Shown: positions 12,323 through 23,719, counted from the stretch's first letter. The stretch is 64,000 nucleotides of DNA from Aquabacter sediminis (GCF_028863665.1 NZ_JARBFX010000002.1:248001-312000), one strand, 5' to 3'. Notes: generated from the sequence alone by a model not told the origin. Made by a program: numbers and translations.

Positions 12323-13732
12323 ATGACTGAGATGCGCACCGAAACCGACAGCCTTGGCGAAGTCCAGGTTCCCGCTGACAAGCTCTGGGGCGCGCAGACG
12401 CAGCGCTCCCTGGAGCATTTCAGCATCGGCAAGGACCTGATGCCGCGGGAGATGATCACCGCCTACGCCACCCTCAAGAAGGGAGCGGCCGCGGCGAACC
12501 ACAAAGGCGGGCGCCTGCCGGACGAGCAGTTCAAGCTCATCACCGCCACCTGCGACGAGATCCTCGCCGGCCAGCACCACGACATGTTCCCGCTTCATGT
12601 GTGGATGACCGGCTCGGGCACCCAGTTCAACATGAACGTCAACGAGGTGATCTCGAACCGCTGCTGCCAGATGGCGGGCAACCCGCTGGGCTCCAAGACG
12701 CCGGTCCATCCCAATGACCACGTCAACATGTCCCAGTCCTCCAACGATTCCTTCCCCTCGGCCATGCATGTGGCGGTGGGCGTGAACGCCACCACGCGCC
12801 TCATCCCCGCCGTCACCGCCCTGCGCGACGCCATCACCGCCAAGGCGGAGGAGTGGAAGGACATCGTCAAGATCGGCCGCACCCACATGCAGGATGCGAC
12901 GCCCCTGACCCTGGGCCAGGAATGGTCCGGCTATGCGGGCATGCTGACCGATGACCTGGAGCGCATCGACGACGCGCTGAAGGGTGTCTATCGCCTGGCG
13001 CTCGGTGGCACCGCCGTGGGCACCGGCATCAATGCCGCCCCCGGATTTGCCGAGGCGGTGGCAGCCGAGATCGCCGCCCTCACCGGCCTTCCCTATGTGA
13101 CCGCGCCCAACAAGTTCACCGTGCAGGGCGCCCATGACGCCCTGGTGCAATTCTCCGGCACGCTGCGCACGCTTGCCGCCTCGCTCTACAAGATCGGCAA
13201 CGACATTCGCCTGATGTCGTGCGGCCCGCGCGCCGGCTTTGCCGAGCTGATCATTCCGGAGAACGAGCCCGGCTCCTCCATCATGCCCGGCAAGGTGAAC
13301 CCCACCCAGGCCGAGGCCCTGACCATGCTGGCCGTGCAGATGATGGCCAATGACGTGGCGGTTGGTTTTGGCGGCGCCAGCGGCTATCTGGAGATGAACG
13401 TCTACAAGCCGCTGATGATCTTCAACATCTGCAATTCCATTACGCTCGCCACCGACGGCTGCACCAATTTCCGCCGCTTCCTGGTGGAGGGCACCAAGCC
13501 GAACCTGAAGAAGATCGCCGAATATGTGGACCGCTCGCTCATGCTGGTGACGGCCCTTGCCCCGGTGATCGGCTATGACAAGGCCTCCAAGATCGCCCAC
13601 CACGCCATGGACAACGACCTCACCTTGAAGGAGGCGGCGCTGGAACTGGCCTATGTCACCGAGGACGAGTTCCACCGCGTGGTGGACCCCACCAAGATGG
13701 TGAAGCCCTACGTCGCCCACGAGGGCGACTGA
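12323..13732 (+). CDS. fumC: Class II fumarate hydratase
   Basis: Iron-independent fumarase interconverting fumarate and malate in the TCA cycle. It has 469 residues, normal for FumC. The superfamily signature [11 protein letters not shown] is present, as are [18 protein letters not shown] and NQSSNDSFP-like sequence ([14 protein letters not shown]). The ATG at 12323 has AAGGGGGCGG upstream, better than an in-frame codon 24 nt earlier. A hairpin terminator follows before the malic enzyme gene, which uses its malate product. Confidence 0.95.
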   Translation: MTEMRTETDSLGEVQVPADKLWGAQTQRSLEHFSIGKDLMPREMITAYATLKKGAAAANHKGGRLPDEQFKLITATCDEILAGQHHDMFPLHVWMTGSGTQFNMNVNEVISNRCCQMAGNPLGSKTPVHPNDHVNMSQSSNDSFPSAMHVAVGVNATTRLIPAVTALRDAITAKAEEWKDIVKIGRTHMQDATPLTLGQEWSGYAGMLTDDLERIDDALKGVYRLALGGTAVGTGINAAPGFAEAVAAEIAALTGLPYVTAPNKFTVQGAHDALVQFSGTLRTLAASLYKIGNDIRLMSCGPRAGFAELIIPENEPGSSIMPGKVNPTQAEALTMLAVQMMANDVAVGFGGASGYLEMNVYKPLMIFNICNSITLATDGCTNFRRFLVEGTKPNLKKIAEYVDRSLMLVTALAPVIGYDKASKIAHHAMDNDLTLKEAALELAYVTEDEFHRVVDPTKMVKPYVAHEGD

Positions 13733-13779
13733 GCGCCCTTCCCTTCCCCACGCCGGCCCCGCGCCGGTGACATCCTGCC

Positions 13780-13802
13780 GGGCGGCCGCTCCATGGCCGC
13801 CC
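13780..13802 (+). terminator. Terminator after fumC
   Basis: Perfect 8-bp inverted repeat GGGCGGCC/GGCCGCCC (13780-13787 and 13795-13802) with a 7-nt loop, followed by CGTCCCTTTTCC. It lies 47 bp after the fumC stop and 34 bp before the malic enzyme start, so it may uncouple or attenuate the two genes. Confidence 0.6.
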
Positions 13803-13836
13803 CGTCCCTTTTCCAAGGACAGCATTGGGGCATTCC

Positions 13837-15456
13837 ATGACCGCTTCCGGCCTTTCCCTCCTGCACGATCCCGAACTCAATCGCGGCAGCGCCTTCGCCG
13901 TGGAGGACCGGGCTCGCCTCGGCCTCGAAGGCCTGCTGCCGCCCGGTGCCGACACGCTGGAGACCCAGGTCGCCCGCGTGCACCTGCAACTGGAGCAGCT
14001 CGATAACGACCTGCAGAAATACCTGCTGCTGAGCGACCTCCAGGCCCGCAACCAGACGCTCTATTACGCCACCCTCATGTCGGACCCGGCGACCTTCATG
14101 CCGCTGGTCTATACGCCCACCGTGGGCGAGGCCTGCCAGAAGTTCGATCATTTTCTGCGCGCCACGCGCGGGCTCTATCTGCCCATCACCGCCAAGGGGC
14201 GCCTGAAGTCCCTCATCGCCAACTGGCCGCAGAAGGACATCCGCTTCATCGTGGTCACCGATGGCGAGCGCATCCTCGGCCTCGGCGATCTCGGCGTGAA
14301 CGGCATGGGCATCCCGGTGGGCAAGCTTGCCCTCTACACGGTGTGCGCCGGCGTGCCCCCGGAAATGACGCTGCCCATCACGCTGGACGTGGGCACCAAC
14401 AACGCCACCTATCTGGACGACCCGCTCTATCTCGGCCTGCGCCAGCAGCGGGTGCGGGGCGCGGAATATGACGCCTTCATCGAGGAGTTCGTCACCGCCA
14501 TCACCGAGCTCTATCCCAAGTGCTGCATCCAGTGGGAAGACTTCGCCAATTTCCACGCGGTGCCGATCCTGGAACGCTACAGGGACCGCACCTGCACCTA
14601 TAATGACGACATCCAGGGCACGGCGGCCGTCGCGGTGGCGGGCATCTATGGCGCCCTGCGCATCTCCAAGGAGAAGCTCACCGACCAGACCTTCCTGTTC
14701 CTGGGCGGCGGCTCGGCGGCCACCGGCATCGCCGAGCTGATCAGCGAGGCCATGGTGCTGGAAGGCGCCACCATCGAGGAAGCCCGCGCGCGCTGCTGGC
14801 TGTTCGACATTAACGGCCTGATGGTGTCCTCGCGCACCGACGTGGCGGACTTCCAGAAGCCGTTCGCCCACGACCATGCGGCGGTCAGCTCCTTCGTCGA
14901 GGCCATTGAGCAGTTGAAGCCCACGGGCATTGTGGGCGTCTCCACGGTGCCCAAGCTGTTCAACCAGGCGGTGATCGAGGCCATGGCCAAGATCAATGCC
15001 CGGCCCATCATCTTCCCCTATTCCAACCCCACCTCGCGCTCCGAATGCACGGCGGAGGAGGCCTATAAGTGGTCGGACGGGCGGGCCATCTTCGCCTCGG
15101 GCAGCCCCTTCCCGCCGGTGAAGCTGGGCGACAAGACCTTCATCCCGGGCCAGGGCAACAACGTCTATATCTTCCCGGCCATGGGCATGGCGGTGCTGGC
15201 GACCCAGGCCACCCGCGTCACCCAGGACATGTTCATCGTCGCCGCCCAGGCGGTGGCCGAGCTGGTGACGCAGGAGGAACTGGACAGCGGACTCATCTAT
15301 CCGCCCCAGCACGACATCCGCGCCGCCTCCCTCCATGTGGCCGCGCGCATTGCCGAGCGGATCTTCGACAAGGGCCTCGCCCGCGTGGAACGGCCCGCCG
15401 ACATCGCCGCCCATATCGAGGCCATGGCCTATCAGCCCGCCTATCCGGCGGTCTGA
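13837..15456 (+). CDS. maeA: NAD-dependent malic enzyme
   Basis: Oxidative decarboxylation of malate to pyruvate with NAD, of the MaeA/SfcA type. It has 539 residues. Recognised by the N-terminal malic domain (QTLYYATLMSDPATFMPLVY), the metal/substrate motif CTYNDDIQGTAAVA, the NAD loop FLGGGSAATGIAELI and the C-terminal FPYSNPTSRSECTAEEAY. The ATG at 13837 is used because the only upstream alternative is a TTG with no better ribosome binding site. NAD specificity is inferred from family resemblance. It is followed 2 bp later by a ThrE-like exporter. Confidence 0.92.
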   Translation: MTASGLSLLHDPELNRGSAFAVEDRARLGLEGLLPPGADTLETQVARVHLQLEQLDNDLQKYLLLSDLQARNQTLYYATLMSDPATFMPLVYTPTVGEACQKFDHFLRATRGLYLPITAKGRLKSLIANWPQKDIRFIVVTDGERILGLGDLGVNGMGIPVGKLALYTVCAGVPPEMTLPITLDVGTNNATYLDDPLYLGLRQQRVRGAEYDAFIEEFVTAITELYPKCCIQWEDFANFHAVPILERYRDRTCTYNDDIQGTAAVAVAGIYGALRISKEKLTDQTFLFLGGGSAATGIAELISEAMVLEGATIEEARARCWLFDINGLMVSSRTDVADFQKPFAHDHAAVSSFVEAIEQLKPTGIVGVSTVPKLFNQAVIEAMAKINARPIIFPYSNPTSRSECTAEEAYKWSDGRAIFASGSPFPPVKLGDKTFIPGQGNNVYIFPAMGMAVLATQATRVTQDMFIVAAQAVAELVTQEELDSGLIYPPQHDIRAASLHVAARIAERIFDKGLARVERPADIAAHIEAMAYQPAYPAV

Positions 15457-15458
15457 TC

Positions 15459-16721
15459 ATGGGGGCAGCATCGCCGGCCGGCGAGGAAGAGGTCATCGCC
15501 CTGCTGCGCGCCTGCGCCCGTCTTCTGTTCTGCAACGGACAGACCACGGAGCGCACGGTGCGCAACCTGACACGGCTGGCGGACCATTTCGGCCTGACGC
15601 TCTCGGTCGGCGCCCGTTGGGGCGAGGTGGCGCTGCGCTTCGAGCGGCCAGAGCGGGGCGAGTGGCTGGAAATCGTGCCCGCCACCCCCGCCGGCGTGGA
15701 GATGCACAAGGTCACCGAGACCTTGAAGATCATGGACGCGGTGCGGTCGGGCGGCCTTCCCCCCACGGACGCGCTCGCCAAGATCAAGGACGTGGAGCAC
15801 CTGCCCCCCGTCTCCCTGCTGCGCTTCGCCGGCCTTGCCGGCGCCGGCGCGGCGGCGCTGTCGGTGATCTTCGGCGCCACCGATCCGCTCACCATCCTCC
15901 TCGTCTTCCTCAGCGCCTTTGCCGGGGCGTGCCTGCGCCGGTGGCTGGCGCGGGTGGCGCCCACCCCCCTGCCCCAGCCGCTGGCGGCCGCCTTTCTCGC
16001 CGGCCTCATCGCCGTGGGGGTGGGCCACCTGCTCCCCTCCAGCGCGGTGTTCGTCATCGCGCTGTGCCCCTGCATGGTGCTGGTGCCGGGCCCCCATCTC
16101 CTCAACGGCGCGATCGATCTCGCACGCATGCGCGTGCCCTTGGCCATCGAACGCCTGGCCTTTGCCAGCCTGCTGGTGCTGCTGATTACGGTGGGCCTGC
16201 TGGCGGGCCTCTCCGTGGGGGGCCAGAGCATTCCCCTGACAGCGGGCGGCGCCAGCGTCGCCTTGCCGGTGGACATGATCGCGGCGGGCATCGCGGTGGC
16301 CGCCTATGGCACCTTCTTTTCCATGCCCTGGCGCTGGCTGCCCTTGCCCATGGCGGTGGGCATGGTGGCCCATGCGCTCCATTGGGGCGTGCTTGCGATG
16401 GGGGGCGGCGCGGCGCTCTCGTCCTTCGTCGCCTGCCTGTTCGTCGGCGCGGTGGTGACGCCGCTGAGCAACCGCCTGCACTTGCCCTTCGCGGCCTTCG
16501 CCTTCGCCTCGGTGGTGTCGCTGATCCCGGGCTCCTTCGTGTTCCGCATGGCGGACGCCCTGATCGGCATGGCCAATGCGGGCCCGGGCGCGGCGCCGCA
16601 ATTGCTGACGGCCGCCGCCGTCTATGGCACCACATCGGTGGCGGTGATGGTGGCCATGGCCTTCGGCCTCATCCTGCCGAAGATGCTGATCGAGGACATC
16701 GATCCGCCGAAGGACACCTGA
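15459..16721 (+). CDS. ThrE-like threonine/serine exporter family protein
   Basis: Inner-membrane protein of the ThrE family (DUF1212 plus DUF3815 in one chain). It has 420 residues. The N-terminal ~110 residues are soluble and include the family segment LTLSVGARWGEVALRFE. From about residue 125 there are some ten hydrophobic segments. It begins 2 bp after the malic enzyme stop, so the two are probably co-transcribed. The transported compound is unknown; an amino or small organic acid is a guess from the family. Confidence 0.85.
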   Translation: MGAASPAGEEEVIALLRACARLLFCNGQTTERTVRNLTRLADHFGLTLSVGARWGEVALRFERPERGEWLEIVPATPAGVEMHKVTETLKIMDAVRSGGLPPTDALAKIKDVEHLPPVSLLRFAGLAGAGAAALSVIFGATDPLTILLVFLSAFAGACLRRWLARVAPTPLPQPLAAAFLAGLIAVGVGHLLPSSAVFVIALCPCMVLVPGPHLLNGAIDLARMRVPLAIERLAFASLLVLLITVGLLAGLSVGGQSIPLTAGGASVALPVDMIAAGIAVAAYGTFFSMPWRWLPLPMAVGMVAHALHWGVLAMGGGAALSSFVACLFVGAVVTPLSNRLHLPFAAFAFASVVSLIPGSFVFRMADALIGMANAGPGAAPQLLTAAAVYGTTSVAVMVAMAFGLILPKMLIEDIDPPKDT

Positions 16722-16742
16722 CCGCCCCGCGGAGCCGGCGCG

Positions 16743-17630
16743 TCACGCCCGGAAGCGCTGCCGCAGGTCTGCGGCCGGCGGTGGCAAGGAGCCGTGCTCG
16801 TTCACCGCATGGGCATCGAGCCAGCGCTCCGACCCCTCCACCAGCGCGCCGTAAATGTCCGCGCACAAGGCACGGGCCGCCGCGCCCGGCCAATCGGCGG
16901 GCAGGATTTCGGCCGGCAAAAGCGGATCGCGCAGCACGATGCGCCGGTATTCATGGATGAGCAGAACTCGCGCCACCAGCCGGTCGAGGTCGCTCATGCC
17001 GCCACCATCCGCCAGCGCCGCGCCCATCGGGCCGAAAACGGCCAGGAAACGCCCATAGGCTTCGCCGGTCTGGGCCAGCGGCCAGGCGCGGGCGGCCAGG
17101 GTGCGCGCCTCATCCGGCCCGCCTCGGGCTTCCACATGGAGGCTGTCGGCCGCCTCGCTGGGCACGGCCGCTCCGCCGGGCGCGATCCAAACGCCCGCGG
17201 CCGGCGAGCCGAAGCCGGCATCGGACAAGGCTTCGCGCAAGCCCTCGCGGCTGGAAATGCCATCCAGGAACAGCATTTCGAAATGCCCGCGCCAGTCCGG
17301 CGGACGCTGGGCATAGATGTGCGCGCTCGCCCGCCGGAAGGTCTCGCGCCCCTTGTCCGCCAGCCGGTAGAAGGAATTGCGGCCGACACGGGTGCGCTCC
17401 AGCCAGCCATCGGAGGCAAGGCGCGAGACGGCCGTGCGGACCACGCCATCGGCCAGCCCCATGGCGTTGAAGAAAGCCAGCAGCGTGCCCAGCCACACGC
17501 TGCCGCCGCGCGGCACGATGGCATCGCCATAGATGGTGATGATGATGGACCAGGTGCGCGAGGGCTCGGCCCGCACATGGTCGAGGATCTGGTTCAGCGC
17601 CGCTTGGGTGGGCGAGGAGGCGTCCGGCAT
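16743..17630 (-). CDS. paaX: Phenylacetate catabolism repressor PaaX
   Basis: GntR-like winged-helix repressor of phenylacetate genes that responds to phenylacetyl-CoA. It has 295 residues. The N-terminal HTH contains GLADGVVRTAVSRLASDGWLERTRVGRNSFYRL, shared by PaaX proteins, and the C-terminal PaaX domain follows. It lies 70 bp downstream of the TetR gene on the same strand, so two phenylacetate-type regulators probably share one transcript. It converges on the ThrE-like gene with a 21-bp gap. The structural paa operon is 5 kb away. Confidence 0.93.
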   Translation of the reverse strand: MPDASSPTQAALNQILDHVRAEPSRTWSIIITIYGDAIVPRGGSVWLGTLLAFFNAMGLADGVVRTAVSRLASDGWLERTRVGRNSFYRLADKGRETFRRASAHIYAQRPPDWRGHFEMLFLDGISSREGLREALSDAGFGSPAAGVWIAPGGAAVPSEAADSLHVEARGGPDEARTLAARAWPLAQTGEAYGRFLAVFGPMGAALADGGGMSDLDRLVARVLLIHEYRRIVLRDPLLPAEILPADWPGAAARALCADIYGALVEGSERWLDAHAVNEHGSLPPPAADLRQRFRA

Positions 17631-17700
17631 GGGTGCTCCATAGCGCTGGAAGGGCGGAACCGGAACCCGTCAGACGCCGGCGCGTGGCGGGAGGCCGGCC

Positions 17701-18462
17701 TCAGTCCCGCGCGGCTGCCGCGCGCGGCCGGGCAGCGGCGCGCTTGCGGGGCTTGGCGGACGGCGCGGGAGCGGGCGAAACCGCCGCCTTCGCGGCCTTG
17801 CTCTCGGCCTTCGCCTCGGCGACCTCGCCCTGCCCTGCGCGCTCCGCCGACGCGGGCGTGCCGACAACAGCCACCGCCTCCTGCGCCCCCGCCTGGAGCA
17901 AGGTGGTCACGAGGCGCGCATATTCGGCGCGCGAGAGGCCCTTGCCGTCCCGGAACCACAGATAGTGCCAGTTGAGCATGCCGAAGAGCGACATGGTCAG
18001 GGGCTTCAGCATCGGCCCCCGCCCCACCTGCGGCACCGCCTCGGCCAGCGCATCGGAAAAGATGCGCACGAGCACGCGCTCCAGTTCGCGCAGCACGTCC
18101 TGCTTTTCCTGCGGCAGGAGCTTCAAGTTGGCGATCTGGATCTGGTGCTGCGAATCGGCGTCGCGATAGGCTTCCAGCAGGCTGGCGGAAATGGCGAACA
18201 GGCGCTCCTGCGGATCGCGCGCGCCAGAAGCCGCCTCCTCCACCACCTGGATGAGGGCGTCCAGATGGTCGGAGATAATGTCGAAGAGCAGCGCTTCCTT
18301 GTCGGGATAATAGTGATAAAGCAAGGCCTTGGAGACGCCGCAGGCGTCCGCGATCATGGTGATCGAGGTGCCGGAATAGCCGAACTGCGCGAACAGCTCG
18401 GCCGACTTGTGCAGGATCGCCAGCCGCTTGGTGTCGTAATCCTGGGCGCGTGTGCGGGCCAT
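17701..18462 (-). CDS. TetR-family regulator, probably PaaR
   Basis: 253 residues. The N-terminal TetR HTH is clear (SAELFAQFGYSGTSITMIAD then ACGVSKALLYHYYPDKEALL). The ligand domain ends at about residue 205 and is followed by a ~45-residue Ala/Lys/Pro/Arg-rich basic tail, uncommon for the family. The ATG at 18462 has GGGAATCGG upstream. It is divergent from a complete ABC transporter operon, with two matching palindromes between. PaaR identity is inferred from adjacency to paaX. Acyl-CoA-type TetR repressors of other pathways are the alternative. Confidence 0.8.
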   Translation of the reverse strand: MARTRAQDYDTKRLAILHKSAELFAQFGYSGTSITMIADACGVSKALLYHYYPDKEALLFDIISDHLDALIQVVEEAASGARDPQERLFAISASLLEAYRDADSQHQIQIANLKLLPQEKQDVLRELERVLVRIFSDALAEAVPQVGRGPMLKPLTMSLFGMLNWHYLWFRDGKGLSRAEYARLVTTLLQAGAQEAVAVVGTPASAERAGQGEVAEAKAESKAAKAAVSPAPAPSAKPRKRAAARPRAAAARD

Positions 18463-18560
18463 CCGATTCCCAATCCCAACCTTCAAGGGCACGCCAGCCG
18501 CGAAGGGGGAGCCGCTCACAACGGCCGGCGCGGCGCGCGCTGAAATCCCGCATATCAAAG

Positions 18561-18651
18561 ATTGTCCGGTTGGTCGATCAATTGCGTTGCGCGACCTTTT
18601 TGACCTCGATCAATTCCGCACGGATATGATTGACCAATCGGTCGGTTAATC
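18561..18651. promoter_or_regulatory. Divergent promoter region with two TetR-type operators
   Basis: Within the 316-bp region between the TetR gene and the ABC operon, two similar sites occur in the same orientation: 18561-18582 (ATTGTCCGGT-TGGTCGATCAAT) and 18629-18650 (ATTGACCAAT-CGGTCGGTTAAT). They agree at 16 of 22 positions, and the second is a dyad. TTGACC (18600-18605) with AT-rich sequence ending at the second site suggests a promoter reading right. TTGATC inside the first site could be the -35 of the TetR gene. Repression of both directions by the TetR protein is inference. Confidence 0.65.
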
Positions 18652-18778
18652 TTACAGTGAAGTCGTCGCTCCTCCCCCAAGGTCAGGCCGCAAGGCCCCG
18701 AGGGAGCGGGCGGACGCTTGGAGGCGGGCCAACCCGCCCTTGCGACGGTCAGGTCTGGACCTTTTGGAGGAACGCCAC

Positions 18779-19936
18779 ATGGGTATGTCCGTCTTCGGAC
18801 GGTGGACGCTGCGCGCTGCCGCCTTCGCCGCCGCGCTTTCCACTTCCGCCTTTGCCGCCGAGCCCGTGAAGATCGGCTCCGTCGTATCGGCCACCGGCCC
18901 CGCCGCCTTCCTCGGCGACCCGGAAGCCAAGACGCTGAAGCTCTATGTGGAAGAGCTGAACAAGAAAGGCGGCCTGCTCGGGCGCCCGGTGGAGCTGGTG
19001 CTCTATGACGATGGCGGCGATGCCAACAAGGCGCGCACCTTCGCCACCCGCCTCGTGGAGGACGACAAGGTGATCGCCATGGTGGGCGGCACCACCACGG
19101 GCACCACCATGGCCATGATCCCGGTGTTCGAGGACGCCAAGATCCCCTTCATCTCGCTGGCCGGCGCCATCGAGATCGTCGAGCCCGTGCGCGCCTTCGT
19201 CTTCAAGACCCCGCACACGGACAAGACCGCGTGCCAGAAGATCTTCGAGGACATGAAGGCCAAGGGCATCACCAAGATCGGCATGATCTCGGGCACCGAC
19301 GGCTTCGGCAAGTCCATGCGCGCCCAGTGCCTGAAGGTGATCGGCGACTACGGCATCACCGTGCTGGTGGACGAGAATTACGGCGCCACCGATTCCGACA
19401 TGACGCCCCAGCTCAACAAGATCAAGAACACGGCCGGCATCCAGGCGGTGCTCAATCCCGGCTTCGGCCAGGGCCCGGCCATCGTGACACGCAACTATGC
19501 CCAGCTCGGCATCGCGCTGCCGCTCTATCAGAGCCACGGCGTGGCCTCCAAGAGCTTCATCGATCTGGCCGGCCCCGCCGCCGAGGGCGTCCGCCTGCCC
19601 GCCCCCGCTCTGCTGGTGGTGGACAAGCTGCCCGACAGCGACCGCCAGAAGGCCATCGGCGCGGCCTATAAGGCCTCCTACGAAAAGGCCACCGGCCAGC
19701 CCGTCTCCACCTTTGGCGGCTATGGCTTCGACGGCATCCAGCTTCTTGTGAATGCCATCGAGAAGTCCAAGTCCACCGACCCGCAGAAGATCCGCGACGC
19801 CATCGAGGCCACCAAGGACTATGTGGGCGTGACCGGCATCTACACCATGTCCGCCACCGACCATCTGGGCCTCGGCACGGACAGCTTCCGCATGCTGGTC
19901 ATCAAGGGCGGCGACTGGGTGATGGAAGCCAAGTAG
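18779..19936 (+). CDS. Branched-chain-type ABC transporter, periplasmic binding protein
   Basis: Periplasmic ligand-binding protein of the LivK/Peripla_BP_6 family. It has 385 residues with a Sec signal peptide (WTLRAAAFAAALSTSAFAAE). The mature start EPVKIGSVVSATGPAAFLGD is typical of the family. GGAGG lies just before the chosen ATG. It is first gene of a binding protein-LivH-LivM-LivG-LivF operon. Members of this family bind amino acids but also aromatic acids, and divergence from paaX-type regulators suggests an aromatic acid such as phenylacetate. That is inference. Confidence 0.88.
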   Translation: MGMSVFGRWTLRAAAFAAALSTSAFAAEPVKIGSVVSATGPAAFLGDPEAKTLKLYVEELNKKGGLLGRPVELVLYDDGGDANKARTFATRLVEDDKVIAMVGGTTTGTTMAMIPVFEDAKIPFISLAGAIEIVEPVRAFVFKTPHTDKTACQKIFEDMKAKGITKIGMISGTDGFGKSMRAQCLKVIGDYGITVLVDENYGATDSDMTPQLNKIKNTAGIQAVLNPGFGQGPAIVTRNYAQLGIALPLYQSHGVASKSFIDLAGPAAEGVRLPAPALLVVDKLPDSDRQKAIGAAYKASYEKATGQPVSTFGGYGFDGIQLLVNAIEKSKSTDPQKIRDAIEATKDYVGVTGIYTMSATDHLGLGTDSFRMLVIKGGDWVMEAK

Positions 19937-19958
19937 GCTTTTGGGGGCCTGTTCCCGG

Positions 19959-20099
19959 CCCTCCCCCTCCCTGGCCCTCCCCCGCAAGCGGGAGAGGGAA
20001 ATCCGCCGGGATTGAACACGTTCGGCCCAGTCTGCGCACCCGATCCCCGTCCTGCCAAGCTCCCTCTCCCGCGAGAGCGGGGGAGGGTTGGGGAGGGGG
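19959..20099. repeat. REP-like inverted repeat pair 3 (inside ABC operon 1)
   Basis: Copies at 19959-19998 (CCCTCCCCCTCCCTGG then CCCTCCCCCGC, AA, GCGGGAGAGGG) and 20062-20099 (CCCTCTCCCGC, GAGA, GCGGGGGAGGG then TTGGGGAGGGG), opposite orientation, in the 300-bp gap between the binding-protein gene and livH. Stable structures here could protect the upstream mRNA and raise binding protein over permease. Confidence 0.8.
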
Positions 20100-20236
20100 C
20101 GCCGGGCGGAGGGGCCGCCGGACGGGGCCTTGGAGGGTCAGCCCGCCCCGATCGCACCCGTGCCCGAAGGGCGGCAAGGCCCCGACCCGCCCCACCAAAC
20201 ATCCACCACCCGCTTCCAACAGGACCCGACACCCCT

Positions 20237-21109
20237 ATGGCCGAGTTCCTGCAATTGGTGTTTTCCGGGCTGACGGTGGGCGCGGTCTATGCGCTCGTCG
20301 CCCTCGGCTTCACCCTCATCTACAACGCCTCGGACGTCATCAATTTCGCCCAGGGCGACTTCGTGATGATCGGCGGCATGGGCACCGTCTTCCTGGCGGC
20401 GGCCGGCATCGCGCTGCCGCTGGCGGCCTTCATCGCGATTCTGGGCGCCGTGATCGTGGGGCTGCTGCTGCATCGCCTGGCCATCGAGCCGGCGCGCGGC
20501 GCCTCGCCGGTGGCGCTCATCATGATCACCATCGGTGCGTCCATCTTCATCAAGGGCGTGGCGCAGGTGGTGTTCGACAAGCAGTTCCACTCCCTGCCCG
20601 CCTTTTCCGGCGACACCCCCATCGCGGTGGGCGGCGCCACCATCCTGCCCCAGAGCCTGTGGGTGGTGGGTACGGCGCTGGTGCTGTTCGTGGGGCTCTA
20701 CCTGTTCCTGGAAAAGACGCTGATCGGCAAGGCGCTGCTGGCCACCGCCGCCAATCGGCTGGCCGCGCGCCTCGTGGGCATCAATGTCACCATCATCCTG
20801 GCGCTCGCCTTCGGGGTGTCGGCCGCCATCGGCGCCATTGCCGGCGTGGTGGTGACACCCATCACGCTCACCCGTTACGACGTGGGCACCCTCTTCGCCC
20901 TCAAGGGCTTCGCCGCCGCCATGGTGGGCGGCATGGGCCATCCCTTGGGCGCGGTGGTGGGCGGCTTGCTCATCGGCCTCCTGGAGGCGTTCGGCGCCGG
21001 CTACATCTCCTCCACCTACAAGGATGCGGTGGCCTTCCTGGTCATCCTGCTGGTGCTCTTCTTCATGCCGCGCGGCTTGTTCGGCGGCCGCAGCGTGGAG
21101 CGCGTGTGA
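20237..21109 (+). CDS. ABC transporter permease, LivH type
   Basis: 290 residues, about eight membrane segments. The N-terminal FSGLTVGAVYALVALGFTLIYNASDVINFAQGDFVM is the usual LivH opening (shown in pieces: GAVYALVALGFTLIY, NFAQGDF). The C-terminal half contains GFAAAMVGGMGHPLGAVVGG. Its stop codon overlaps the livM start by one base. Pairs with LivM to form the transmembrane channel. Confidence 0.93.
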   Translation: MAEFLQLVFSGLTVGAVYALVALGFTLIYNASDVINFAQGDFVMIGGMGTVFLAAAGIALPLAAFIAILGAVIVGLLLHRLAIEPARGASPVALIMITIGASIFIKGVAQVVFDKQFHSLPAFSGDTPIAVGGATILPQSLWVVGTALVLFVGLYLFLEKTLIGKALLATAANRLAARLVGINVTIILALAFGVSAAIGAIAGVVVTPITLTRYDVGTLFALKGFAAAMVGGMGHPLGAVVGGLLIGLLEAFGAGYISSTYKDAVAFLVILLVLFFMPRGLFGGRSVERV

Positions 21110-22052
21110 TGCTGGCCGCTGCGCTCAAAGCCCGTTTCTCGCCCCTGGTGGTGCTGGCCCTCATCATGGTGCTGGTGCCCCTCATCGCCCCCTCCTCCTT
21201 CTATCTGCGGGTGGCGGCCCTGGTGTGGATCTTCGCCCTCGCCGCCTTGGGCCTCACCATCCTCATGGGCTATGCCGGCCAGGTGAGCCTGGGCCATGCC
21301 GGCTTCCTCGGCATCGGCGCCTATGCGGTGGCCATAGGCCCGGCGCATCTGGGGCTCCATCCGCTGCTGTCGCTGGGGTTGGGGGCGGTGCTCGCGGGCC
21401 TCATCGCCTTCCTGGTGGGCCGGCCCATCCTGCGGCTGAAGGGCTATTACCTGGCCATCGCCACGCTGGGCTTCGGCGTCATCATCGCGCTCGTCCTCCA
21501 CAGCGAGAGCGCGGTGACCGGCGGGCCGGACGGCATGTCGGTGGCGCGGCTCACCTTGTTCGGCTGGCGCGTGTCGGGGGCGCAGAACTGGTACTGGATC
21601 TCCGCCGGCGCACTGCTCATCGGCGCTTTCCTGGCCCTCAACATTGCCGCAAGCCCCACCGGGCGCGCGCTCAAGGCGCTGCATGACAGCGAGGTGGCGG
21701 CCGCGGGCACGGGCGTGGACGTGGGCGCCAAGAAGCTCGTCGCCTTCGTCATCGGCGCCGTCTATGCGGCGTTTGCCGGCGGATTGCTGGCCATGATGAA
21801 TGGCTTGATCACGCCCGACGCCGCATCCTTCATGCACTCCATCGAGCTGGTGGCCATGGTCATCATTGGCGGCCTCGGCTCGGTGCTGGGCGCGGTGGTG
21901 GGGGCGGCCTTCCTGGTGGTGCTGCCACAGGCCCTGACCGGCCTCCAGGAATATGAGCAGGCGGTGCTGGGCCTTCTCATCATGGTGTTCATGATCTTCC
22001 TGCCCGCGGGCATCGTGCCCACCATCCGCAACTGGCTGCTGGAGCGCCTGTC

Positions 22053-22056
<4 letters not shown>
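21109..22056 (+). CDS. ABC transporter permease, LivM type
   Basis: 315 residues with eight or more hydrophobic helices. The family core GYAGQVSLGHAGFLGIGAYA and the EAA-like cytoplasmic loop region GRALKALHDSEVAAAGTGVD are present. Its ATG shares a base with the livH stop and its end overlaps livG by 4 bp, consistent with translational coupling. Substrate is set by the binding protein, not by this subunit. Confidence 0.93.
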
Positions 22057-23526
<1,470 letters not shown>

Positions 23527-23719
23527 TCCCCCTGCCCTTTCCCGCCCGTGCGGCGGGGAGGCATAGCTGAAGGTCTCTCTCCCCGAGGTTGCGAAACAGG
23601 CGCAATATTCGCGCATCCGCCTATTGCTTAGGCAGTGTGGCGGCGCAGAACGACGTCAGGACTGCCCGCATTCTTGGCATGTGGGTTGCTTCTCCTGGGG
23701 TCATCCAAGGGAGAGCACC

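Noticed and set aside
12305-15414. Long minus-strand frames over fumC and the malic enzyme
   Set aside because: Both plus-strand genes have clear active-site motifs; the antisense frames have none.
23527-23719. Possible TPP riboswitch ahead of the NMT1/THI5-type transporter
   Set aside because: No CTGAGA-type conserved core or matching stems are visible in the gap.
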